Assembly: GCA_022419385.1 (NCBI GenBank) | Contig: JAJUBI010000002.1 | Coordinates: forward strand, 4,526,001 to 4,590,000 | Direction of reading: 5' to 3' | DNA: 64,000 nt | From: Paraconiothyrium sp. Pb-2020 | Lineage: Eukaryota; Ascomycota; Dothideomycetes; Pleosporales; Didymosphaeriaceae | In this document: positions 55,639 to 64,000 of the stretch, one piece after another | Layout of the letters: every line of letters begins with the position of its first letter | Position numbering within the stretch: the stretch's first letter is position 1 | Notes under the pieces: generated by a model | Database searches by the model: none | The model's input: only the letters and a program-made list of their open reading frames with translations | What the model was told of the DNA's origin: nothing | Position numbers and translations under genes: made by a program

Positions 55639-58600
55639 TCAACCAATATGGCTCACATCTCCAAAACCTACTCTCCCCTTCCCTTTACCGCCTCCCTGCG
55701 TAAATCCACTCTCCCTAAGCATACCCCCAAAGCTCCTCACTCCGCCCAGTCGGGCTCCAGGGACATCTCTCAACCCCGCAGCAGGCGGCGCGCTCATAGC
55801 ACCCAAGCGTTTTTGTGGGCTTATCTGGATTTCAGTCCGCTTATGCTGTATGACGGAGCGCTTGCTGGGTGTCTTCAAGTACCCGGCTCGCAGGTGGAGC
55901 GGCATGGGCGTGGATGTTGCGTCTGGTCCCCCAAAGTCAGACTCTAGATCCTCGTGTATAGCCGGTGGTGCCGGACGGCGGAGAGCAGAGCGTAGAGTAG
56001 AGTTGGGTACGGGGTATGTTTGAGGGCGTGTAGGCGTTGGTCTGCCAGAGGATGGGAGAGCTCGCCGTGGTGGTAAGGTGGGCTGAGACGATCGATTTTG
56101 TGGAGAGATTGAAAAGGATAGATCGAGTGCGGATTGATTGAATTCGGTCCAGCCTTCTAGACGGCGAGTTTCATCACCTGCATCCTCGTCGAGAGGTCGA
56201 TCTGTATCTTCGAATGGGGTATTGGCTTCGTATTGATCATCGCGCTCGTGCTGGTTGTCGTTGTGACGAACTTGATGAGAGCGAGAGGTCGGCGTCGGAC
56301 TGACAGGCCGAGCAGCAAGACGAGAGAGGGTCTGCTGGTGCCAGAATCTGATCATGGCAGTGACATGTTGCCTAAAATGCCGCTCGTACAAGGCAGCCGC
56401 ACTCCTGTTGCGCAACCCAATTTCCCAGCCTTCCCATTCCAGCTTCTTGAGGAGAGTAGCCGCTGCGACCTCAACACCAATCTGGCGGAAGTCGACCGCT
56501 TGGGACTCCATACTGTCCAAAGCTTCCAGACGCGTTTTCCAAGTACCGAAGAAGCGAGCTTGTGTCTTAATAACGTAGTGCATCTCTGCTTGCACGTTCT
56601 GTGCTTGTTCGGCGGCGGTTCGGTCTCGCCAGTGCGCAAATAGGATCTGTGAAACCTGCGCAGTGCGAGCATAAACATGCGCATCTGCCTGTTGGTGTTG
56701 GTTTGCGATGGCCTTCGCCTTCTCTCTCCATACACCAAACGTTCTTTTCACAAGGCTCGACTTGACCGTCCGTCGCACGTGGGCATACGCCTCGCGTCTT
56801 CGAATTCTTCTCGCATGCTGTGTAGCATCTCTCCACTTCTTCAGTGTATGCGTAGTCAAAACATAGAACTGACCAACTTCAGCTCGTTTATCCAATTGCT
56901 GTAAGTAGTCGTGCTTGTCTAAGAGCTGTTCAAACACGCGCTGTTTCAAACCCATATCGTATTTCACGGTCATCGCAGCTGCTTCGGCGCGTTTCTCTGC
57001 AGTCGCTGCCTCGATCTTACGAAGACAGGTCTGTAAAAACTGGGTGCGCTTGAACTGGGCGAACCGTGCTTCGGCTGCAGCAAGTCTTCCCTCACGAGTG
57101 GTTCTGATTTCAACCCGTTCGTTCCGTTTCGTGACCCATGTGAGGAAGCAGTTCTCCTTTAGCGAGCGGTCATGAACGCGTTGAAACAACGACACTCGGG
57201 AAGCTAGCGTCCATTTGTACATGCTTTCGACCAACACGCGGTCATTGATGCGCTCCTCGAGCGCTTTGATACGCAAGCGGTCGTTCCAGGCAGTCCAAGC
57301 ATTACGCAGTATACGCATCCGGTCCATGTTCCTCGCCTGCCGGGAGAGTTCCGCGGTGTACTGCCATGTCCGTAAGGTCGATCGAAGACAGTCTGCATCG
57401 CGTGTAATTTGGAATGCAGTGAGCACAGGAGTGAAACGGACATGTCTTTGGAGAGTTGCCAAAGCGTTCGTAAGGATGCTCTGCCTTCGGTATTCTTCGG
57501 CTTGCGGTTCCAGCGTGCGAATTGTAGCTGTTTTCTGCCGCCAGACTTCCATCGACTTGCGCTGCACCTGCTGGTCTCGACGGTTAGTAGCCCAAGCATC
57601 CCGTTCAGTCCACATAGCTGCAGCTTCACGCCATTGTTGAAACGTAGCTCTCTTCAAGCGCGGATCTAAGCGTGCGTTATGCCATGCTGGGGCCGCGATC
57701 TCGCAGAACTCGAAGAACCAGTGTTTGTAGTACTTGCGCTGCAGATTGTCATCGTACATCTGTACCGCTTGCTGTTGTCTTTGACGAGCTTCCGCCATTC
57801 GCTGGCGCCACTTACGCAAGAACGTGCCCAGGACAAAATGTTGTATCTTCAGCTCGTTGACTGCGGTTATTTCGCGCCACCCATTAAAGAAACGCGTACG
57901 CAGGATGTGGCGGCGTGCGACTGAAGTGCGTTGCACCTCATCCTCAGCGCTCCTAGCCCAATGGGTGAAAGCTTTCGTGAGCAGGAAGAGATTTCGAGCT
58001 CTAGCTGCGCGGTCCTCCAGGCGAACGAAAAAATGATCAGTTTCGCGGAGTGAGCGTCTGTTCTGGGCTTCTCGAAGAAGTTCTCCCTTTACGTTCCGGA
58101 ATTGAATACCACGGTCATATCGGACTGCAGCGGCCATCATTTGCTCATTGCGCTCAATCTGATCTTGCGTCCGCTCCCGCCACTTTCGTAGACACGATCT
58201 TACAAGTGAGTGTAGATGCTGCTGCTCAAAGTCTTCGGCATCGTCCATTAAGCGTGTGTCCGATGGCTGAAAAGGTTCAGGTTCCCAGTGATGGTTCGGT
58301 CTCTGATGTTCATCCGGTATAGGCGCATTGATTCCCGGTATGTATATGTTCGAATGATCAAAATCGGCACTTTCACCCGACTGGCCGCCATCATCCAGAT
58401 CAGACTCTTCAAGATAGGCAGTCCCTGTGATCCCATCTCTTCGTATGCCATCGTTCTCGCGGTACGAGAGCGGTGCCCCGGGCCTACGTCTAGACCTCAA
58501 TCGTTGAGAGGCAAGTGGTTCACTCTGACGCGCAATTGAATGGTGTTCATTCTGCTGGGACAGTCGAATTCGAGATCGACCTTGCGATTCCAGATCCGTA

Positions 58601-59205
58601 GCCGAACGAGACCTTCTCTTCTGCCACCACGACCCAATATCAGAATGACCGGTCGCCTCACCCGATCGTTTCGAGCGCAACGGCAACGGGCGAGCAACAT
58701 CCAATGTACCCGCAACTTTATCCGCGCTACCATCTAACAAAGAATCCAAACTCCCGCGCCGCACAGGAGCGGGCGTTGGTGCTTGCGCTGCCGTTGATAG
58801 TCCCTCTAACTGACTTGTAAACTCGAACCCCTCTCCCTCTTCATCGTACTCCAGATCAAAGCCAATATCGCCCATGACGCGCTTGAAACGCTGCACCAGT
58901 CCTTCATCTTCCCTGGCTTCCCTGGCTAAACGCGCTATGATCTGGAGCGGCACATTGTCATCCTCAATCTCAATGCCGTGTTCGTGGAGCACATCTTCGT
59001 AGACATCAAATAACGTGTGGGAAAAAGCACTCAAATCGGGCGCGGATCGTGCGCGTTCGATTACTTCGTAGAGTAGGATAATAGCTGTGTCGCAGATTAG
59101 AAGTTGTCCAAGATACAGGAGGAATGGCAAAGTACCCCCTTCCGAGACATTATCCTTGTTCAATTGCAAAGCCTTATTCCGGCCTCCGTTCATGGAGGGC
59201 GGCAT
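55639..59205 (-). CDS. SFI1: Sfi1-like spindle pole body protein (centrin-binding repeats)
   Basis: Join of 59136..59205 and 55639..59084, 1171 aa. The interval 59085..59135 is read as a 51-nt intron (GTACTT...TTCTAATC...CACAG) because the region inside it looks unlike the family and removal gives SEGAIILLYEVIERA, the normal N-terminus. It is in frame and stop-free, so the unspliced ORF is also open (1188 aa). From about residue 310 on there are many degenerate Sfi1 repeats of 25-35 aa with the pattern L..W+..., such as FLRKWRQRMAEARQ, FNGWREITAVNELK, FGVWREKAKAIANQ and FFGTWKTRLEALDS. Each forms part of a long helix that binds centrin (Cdc31). The C-terminus is Pro/Thr/Arg-rich. Sfi1 organises the half-bridge for spindle pole body duplication. 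Confidence 0.88.
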   Translation of the reverse strand: MPPSMNGGRNKALQLNKDNVSEGGTLPFLLYLGQLLICDTAIILLYEVIERARSAPDLSAFSHTLFDVYEDVLHEHGIEIEDDNVPLQIIARLAREAREDEGLVQRFKRVMGDIGFDLEYDEEGEGFEFTSQLEGLSTAAQAPTPAPVRRGSLDSLLDGSADKVAGTLDVARPLPLRSKRSGEATGHSDIGSWWQKRRSRSATDLESQGRSRIRLSQQNEHHSIARQSEPLASQRLRSRRRPGAPLSYRENDGIRRDGITGTAYLEESDLDDGGQSGESADFDHSNIYIPGINAPIPDEHQRPNHHWEPEPFQPSDTRLMDDAEDFEQQHLHSLVRSCLRKWRERTQDQIERNEQMMAAAVRYDRGIQFRNVKGELLREAQNRRSLRETDHFFVRLEDRAARARNLFLLTKAFTHWARSAEDEVQRTSVARRHILRTRFFNGWREITAVNELKIQHFVLGTFLRKWRQRMAEARQRQQQAVQMYDDNLQRKYYKHWFFEFCEIAAPAWHNARLDPRLKRATFQQWREAAAMWTERDAWATNRRDQQVQRKSMEVWRQKTATIRTLEPQAEEYRRQSILTNALATLQRHVRFTPVLTAFQITRDADCLRSTLRTWQYTAELSRQARNMDRMRILRNAWTAWNDRLRIKALEERINDRVLVESMYKWTLASRVSLFQRVHDRSLKENCFLTWVTKRNERVEIRTTREGRLAAAEARFAQFKRTQFLQTCLRKIEAATAEKRAEAAAMTVKYDMGLKQRVFEQLLDKHDYLQQLDKRAEVGQFYVLTTHTLKKWRDATQHARRIRRREAYAHVRRTVKSSLVKRTFGVWREKAKAIANQHQQADAHVYARTAQVSQILFAHWRDRTAAEQAQNVQAEMHYVIKTQARFFGTWKTRLEALDSMESQAVDFRQIGVEVAAATLLKKLEWEGWEIGLRNRSAAALYERHFRQHVTAMIRFWHQQTLSRLAARPVSPTPTSRSHQVRHNDNQHERDDQYEANTPFEDTDRPLDEDAGDETRRLEGWTEFNQSALDLSFSISPQNRSSQPTLPPRRALPSSGRPTPTRPQTYPVPNSTLRSALRRPAPPAIHEDLESDFGGPDATSTPMPLHLRAGYLKTPSKRSVIQHKRTEIQISPQKRLGAMSAPPAAGLRDVPGARLGGVRSFGGMLRESGFTQGGGKGKGRVGFGDVSHIG

Positions 59206-59547
59206 TCGTGTTCCTTTCTCTGTCGTCGACCGCGGCGCGTGAACGAGTACATGCCCAGATCAAAGTGAAGATTCAAGCAGCAAAAAGTCGAGAGGTGAAG
59301 CAAGAGGACGTGAAGGTGAAACGGAGTGTGCCAATACTAAACATTACAGGCGGTAAGAAGAGGAGCGATGAATGCGGGTGCGCGTTGGCAGTGAATGTAC
59401 GCGCGCCGGCCTTTGTTTGGCGGGCGTTATGCGGTGGTTGGTCGCGCTTGCGCGAAACAGCGCGCCAAGGATGTCCGTGCGCACAGACTGTCTTGACCTC
59501 ATCGCGAAACACTCACCGGCAGCGTACGCTCGTGAAACATAATAATC
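59206..59547. promoter_or_regulatory. Shared divergent promoter (Sfi1-like / NDUFAF8-like)
   Basis: A 342-bp interval between divergent start codons. No discrete element was identified. Confidence 0.4.
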
Positions 59548-59824
59548 ATGCCTGGACGGACGCGGCCAATCGATAAGCTGGCTACGGCCGTCGGGAAGTG
59601 CTCGAAAGAGGTAAGTGCTCCATAAAATTATTCATGTCAAAGACGCTCATAATGGGCGTAGAGTGCGGTGTATGGCAAATGCATATTGGCCGACTACAAC
59701 AATGTGCACAAGGATAAATGCGCCGCGGAATTCATGAAGCTGAAGAATTGCTATCTGGTAAGCTTTTCTATCATCGCTTCTTCCGCAAATTGACGACGAC
59801 CAGGCCGCCTACAAAAAGCGATGA
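59548..59824 (+). CDS. Twin CX9C mitochondrial protein, NDUFAF8-like complex I assembly factor
   Basis: Join of 59548..59610, 59662..59757 and 59804..59824, only 59 aa. Introns are 51 nt (GTAAGT...GCGTAG) and 46 nt (GTAAGC...TTGAC...ACCAG), both phase 0. After splicing the protein reads PGRTRPIDKLATAVGKCSKE|SAVYGKCILADYNN, then VHKDKCAAEFMKLKNCYL and AAYKKR. Both cysteine pairs have exactly nine residues between them (CSKESAVYGKC and CAAEFMKLKNC), the twin CX9C fold oxidised by Mia40 in the intermembrane space. Around the cysteines it closely follows animal NDUFAF8 (C...AAYG+CV ... KD.C..EF..L+.C), which stabilises NDUFAF5 during complex I assembly. Too short for ordinary ORF finding. Confidence rests on the double motif plus two clean splice joins. 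Confidence 0.82.
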
Positions 59825-60101
59825 GGCAGTGGCAAGAACCTATGCAAACTTCGATTTCATAGATACCCTGTTGACTATAAACGTATCATGGTAGTCGCCT
59901 CATAGACTCGGTGCATAATGAGAATCTGTACGTTAATTCTGCAACAGCACCAACGAACCAGGACAGTAGACTGACATGTAGAAGAAATCAACCATAACTT
60001 TCACTTGTTCATTTGTCTAACTATTGTGTCTCGCGTCAACACGTGGCAACTAATCCCGTTGAATTTTGCAAGACGCTCAGCAATGTTGCCTCGTTCCGCC
60101 C

Positions 60102-63100
60102 TTATAGCTTAATTAACCTCAGCAGAAAAGTTGCCTTCTGCAGCTCCTGTTCCTCTTGCACAATAACCGTCTCGTCATCCTTCTCTGGGATCTTGCCCTC
60201 CAGCTCAGTGACGACATGCTTGTCCACATTTCTCCTCAAACTCTTCTCGAAGAGCGCACCTTGGTTCTCAAAGCAAGCTTCAATGCCAACGTTCTCAGGG
60301 TCCGAAAGTACGCGGTACTCCATGCCGACATCATCCGTAGGCACCAGGTTAGCCTTCTTGCGGAGATCCTGCACACGGCGAATGATCTCACGAGCCAGAC
60401 CCTCTTGCTCAAGTTCGGGATAGCTAGCGACATCGAGGATAATGAGCACGTCGTCATCGGTGTTGAACTCCTGGTCCTTGTTGCTCTCGTCCTTGGCGAG
60501 ACCGCGCTTGACCATGAGATCCTCCTTCTCGACCTTGATGCCATCCACCAGCATCTCACCGTTCTTGATGAAATCCTTGATCTGCTGGCTTGTCAGGTTC
60601 GGCAATGCCTTCTTAACCTTGACAGCATCCTTCTTGAGCTTCTTTCCAAGAACCGAGAAGTCTGCCGACGCAGAGTACTGTACGTGATACTTATCCTCGT
60701 CGCTAGAGAAGATAATATCACGTACGTTCAGCTCTTCACTGATGTAGTTGTTCTTCTCCAATGCCCTCAAGTCGTCAAGGTACTCTGGATCTGGATGAAT
60801 GATGACGAGTGTCTTCAGCGGGGTCTTTAACCCCTTATTCGCACGGTCGCGGCAGATGCGGCCCAGGTCGATTACGGCTTGCATACGCTTGACTTGTCGC
60901 TCTACCACCTCGTCGAACAACTCCTCACGGACTTCGGGGTAAGGAAGGAAATGAATGCTGCGGTCATCCTCTGCATGGAGCTCTTTGGGAATGTGCGGGA
61001 GGAGGCGTAGGTAAATGTTGTCAGTAAGGAAGGGAGTGAAAGGCGCAAGTCCACGGCAGAGGGTATAAAGGACTTCGAAAAGGGAGTTGAGGGCGTGCTT
61101 GGTGTCTTCGACGCCGTACTCACCCTTTAGTCGACGGCGGTTGATGCGAATGTACCAATTTGTGGTATCGTCGATGAGCTATGCAAATTAGTGGAGAAAC
61201 TTCGCAATTTGATGACTACTCACTTTCAGCAACCGCGGAACGACAGTGTATAATCGGTACGCCGCCATCTCTTCGTTGACAAATTTCAATAGAGATTGAC
61301 ATGAGGCTAGGATCCACCGGTCCATGACGTTCGTGTTCGTCTTTTCTGCTGAGGGGTCAAAGACGAAGTCCAGATCTGCCACCTTCTTCAGTAGCGCGGC
61401 CTGCTGCTCGAAGAACTGGTAGCTGTTCCAGAGCGGAAGCAGCACCTTCGACACGATTTCCTTGACACCTGCCTCCTTGAACCGGAGCGTCTCAGCGCGT
61501 ACTACAGGCGAGTTGATGAGGTATAGCCGGAGCGCATCGGACCCGTAGTTGTTCATGATGAGCATAGGGTCGGGGTAGTTCTTTAGGCGCTTTGACATCT
61601 TCTTCCCGTCTTCCGCAAGTACAATACCGTTCACGACACAGTTCTTGAAAGGCAGTTTGCCGAAAAGAAGCGTACCAAGAACCGTCAGGGTATAGAACCA
61701 TCCACGCGTCTGGTCCAATCCTTCGGCGATGAAGTCACCAGGGAAGGACTTCTCGAACTGCTCGACGTTCTCAAAGGGGTAATGAGCACTCGAGTAAGGC
61801 ATAGAACCTGACTCAAACCAGCAGTCAAAGACTTCAGGGCTTCTCCGTAGCACGCCCTTGCCTTGTTGGCTGGGAATGGTGATGTCGTCGATCTTGTCAC
61901 GATGGATGTCGGTGAGTTCACCCTCGTATCCGCTCAGCCTCTTCAGCTCCTCAACGCTTCCGACGCACACGATCTCCTTCAGATCGTCGCTGACCCACAG
62001 AGGAAGCGGGGTGCCCCAGAAGCGGTTACGCGACACAGCCCAATCGGGCGAGTTCTGGATCCAGTTGGCGAAACGCTTCTCCTTCACAAACGAAGGCACC
62101 CAGTGCGAACCTTCGATGTTCTTCAACATCTGGGGGATGCTATCCTGAATGCGGACGAACCACGACGGAACCGCTCGGTAAATCAAGGGGGTATCAGAGC
62201 GCCAGCAGAAGGGGTAACTATGCGTGAGTTGTGAGTCTACGACTAATCGGCCGGTTCCTTTCAGGTGCTTGATAATGTTCTTGTCGGCAGCCTTCACATG
62301 TTGCCCTTCGAAATGCGAGACAGCGGAGGTAAAGCAGCCGGCATCGTCCACAGGGTTTGCGGGCGGGCGATTCTGGTCGATGATACCGTTCTCAACAGCC
62401 ACTTTGTAATCCTCTTCACCGTACGCGGGGGCCTGGTGTACAATACCTGTACCACTGTCCGCCGTCACGTACGTGGCATTCACGACCTTGAATCCGTAGT
62501 TCTTGAACTCTTCGTAGAAGTAGTCGAACAGTGGCTCGTACTTCCAGCCCAACATGTCTTTACCCTTCAACTTTTGCACGATCTTGAATTTCGCCTTCTT
62601 CGGATCCTTGTACAGTGTCCGCAGTAGAGCCTCCAACAGGATGTAATGCTTTCCTGATGCCTCGTCATGGATCTTGATGTATTCGAACTCGGGGTGTGTA
62701 GCGAGAGCCGTATTGGAAGGCAACGTCCACGGGGTCGTCGTCCACGCGAGTAGGTGCGTGTTAGAGTCGTCCAACAATGGGAAAGAAACTACAACGGCTG
62801 GGTCTTGGACGTCCTTGTAATTTTGTGATGCCTCGAAGTTGCTGAGCGGCGTGCACAAAGCCGTACTGTACGGCATGACCTTGAATCCTCGGTACACCAC
62901 ACCTTTGTCGAACAGCTGCTTGAACACCCACCACTCGCTCTCCATGAAGCTCGTGTCCATGGTCTTGTAGTCGTTATCGAAGTCAATCCAGCGGCCCAAG
63001 CGATCGATGGTGTGCCTCCACTCGGTCGCGTAGCGCATGACGATTGCGCGGCACTTCTCGTTGTACTTCGCAATACCGATCTCGCGGACGGCGTCGCGGC

Positions 63101-63591
63101 CAGACATGCCCATTTCCTTGTCGATCTCGTACTCAATGGGCACACCATGCGTGTCCCAACCGAACCGTCGCTCGACATACCGGCCTTTCATAGACCAGTA
63201 GCGCGGGATGATGTCCTTGATCGTGGACGCGAGGAGATGGCCATAATGTGGCATGCCGGTCGCGAACGGCGGTCCATCTGCAAGAGTCAGATCTGGCAAA
63301 GCTCTCGCGCGTAGGGATCTTACCGTAGAATGTGTAGGGCTGCTTTCCTTTTGACTATGGTCTGTCAGGACTGCCACAAGAGGATAGAGTGTGCCAGAGA
63401 AAGTTCAAGAGGGTACGTGGACCTTCAATGAAACTTTGCCGATTGCTGCATGCTGCACCCCGACACAGTAGTTCCCTTGTGCATGACTCGAGATGGAAGG
63501 AGCAACCACTTACCAGCTCGACTTGACGGAGGAAGGCGTCAATCTCCTTCCAGCGCGCGAGGATGCGCTCTTCCTCCTGCGGGAAGTTCAT
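60102..63591 (-). CDS. ILS1: Cytosolic isoleucyl-tRNA synthetase
   Basis: Join of 63514..63591, 63324..63354, 61224..63277 and 60102..61178 (minus), 1079 aa, close to yeast Ils1 (1072). Introns: 159, 46 and 45 nt; the second splits SKGKQPYTFYD|GPPFATG. The class I HIGH signature is PHYGHLL (about residue 45). The editing domain (CP1) contains LAWTTTPWTLPSN and TGIVHQAPAYGEEDY. ESGSMPYSSAHYPFEN lies in the active-site region, and the KMSKS loop is GKKMSKRLKNYPDP (about residue 596). The anticodon-binding domain starts around DRWILASCQSLLKFV, followed by the eukaryotic C-terminal extension (YISEELNVRDIIFSSDED). No targeting peptide precedes MNFPQEEERILARWKEIDAF, so it is the cytosolic enzyme. 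It charges tRNA-Ile with isoleucine. The gene is intact. Confidence 0.96.
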
Positions 63592-63886
63592 GGCTACTGT
63601 GTTGTCGTGTGCCTCTGTCGGCGTGGCGGGGTTGATGTTTTTCTGGAGTTGACTGTGCTAGTGGGCTGGTGGGGCAATTTCCCCTATCGATAAAGCACCT
63701 TTTGACTCATCCCTGCATCACCCTACCTATACATCTACTCGTACGGGTACACGCCCTACGATATGATCCGAGGTGACATATCAGCCGCAGTAAAGAGCAC
63801 CACAACTATAATAAATACCCTTTAACACTTCTTTGTCTATACGGCAGTCAACTATTCACTTTTGATATCTTGAATATTCGTGTGCG
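63592..63886. promoter_or_regulatory. Shared divergent promoter (IleRS / epimerase)
   Basis: A 295-bp interval between divergent starts. It contains a TATAATAAATA string at 63807-63817, about 70 bp before the plus-strand ATG. Confidence 0.4.
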
Positions 63887-64000
63887 ATGATGAGTTTGAA
63901 GCCTAATCCTAAAACAACGCCCACCTCATGCTGTGTTTTTCTCACTGGTGTGACCGGATTCGTCGGCGGCACTATCCTCTCTTGTCTCTCAAAGGCACAT
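63887..64000 (+). CDS. NAD(P)-dependent epimerase/reductase, 5' end only
   Basis: The first 38 codons before the window ends, starting MMSLKPNPKTTPTSCC. VFLTGVTGFVGGTIL is a beta-strand followed by the TGxxGxxG dinucleotide-binding loop of extended short-chain dehydrogenases. The likely class is NAD-dependent epimerase/dehydratase or a related fungal ketoreductase. Which one needs the sequence beyond 64000. A second ATG immediately follows the first. Confidence 0.75.
   Translation, partial: MMSLKPNPKTTPTSCCVFLTGVTGFVGGTILSCLSKAH

Overview
The window is nuclear DNA of a filamentous ascomycete, most probably a dothideomycete (Pleosporales-like). This is inferred from gene content and gene structure: introns of about 45-90 nt with GT...CTAAY/CTGAY...AG signals, a HET-domain protein, an NBR1-type autophagy receptor, a Hos4-like ankyrin protein, a fungal STAND-type N-domain ankyrin protein, and an MFS transporter of the allantoate permease type. 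Genes lie on both strands with no operons. No transposon, rRNA or CRISPR array was seen.

Layout. 0-14 kb: a multi-pass membrane protein running off the left edge (-), a small tautomerase-like ORF (+), a three-exon HET protein (-), a frameshifted GNAT acetyltransferase (-), two F-box-like proteins and an unknown protein (-), then a three-exon parvulin (PIN4/Par14 type, +). 14-24.5 kb: a large Hos4-like Set3-complex subunit (-) divergent from polyprenol reductase (SRD5A3/DFG10 type, +), an aldo/keto reductase (-, one frameshift), a caspase-like protein (+) and a basic disordered protein (+). 24.7-32.6 kb: a damaged STAND-N/ankyrin gene (-), a 947-aa protein not recognised (-), an unusual tRNA-Arg(ACG) gene (+) and a Nudix hydrolase (+). 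35.6-37.5 kb: a ferric reductase/NOX-type oxidoreductase (-), flanked by two gene-poor stretches of 3 kb and 5.9 kb. 43.3-47 kb: a pepsin-like protease with an in-frame stop and a Nop13-like RRM protein broken by about nine frame changes (both -). 48.8-64 kb: NBR1 (+), a seven-exon MFS transporter (-), Sfi1 (-), a tiny twin-CX9C protein resembling complex I assembly factor NDUFAF8 (+), cytosolic isoleucyl-tRNA synthetase (-), and the start of a Rossmann-fold epimerase/reductase (+) at the right edge.

The most unusual locus is the tRNA-Arg(ACG) gene at 31329-31462. It carries a short intron at the usual place next to the anticodon. It also carries a second, 51-nt interruption inside the T stem that has all three marks of a spliceosomal intron (GTATGT, TACTAAT, TAG). 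Both internal Pol III promoter boxes, the acceptor stem and a T7 terminator are intact, and removing both insertions gives a complete cloverleaf.

A second theme is reading-frame damage. Six protein genes (GNAT, aldo/keto reductase, STAND-ankyrin, ferric reductase, protease, Nop13-like) carry indels or a stop while the family sequence continues in the new frame. Long genes beside them (Hos4-like, the 947-aa protein, Sfi1, IleRS, NBR1) are clean. Residual base-call errors are the simplest reading, especially for Nop13. Real gene decay cannot be excluded for the ankyrin and protease genes. All splice sites were placed by eye from consensus signals and family sequence.
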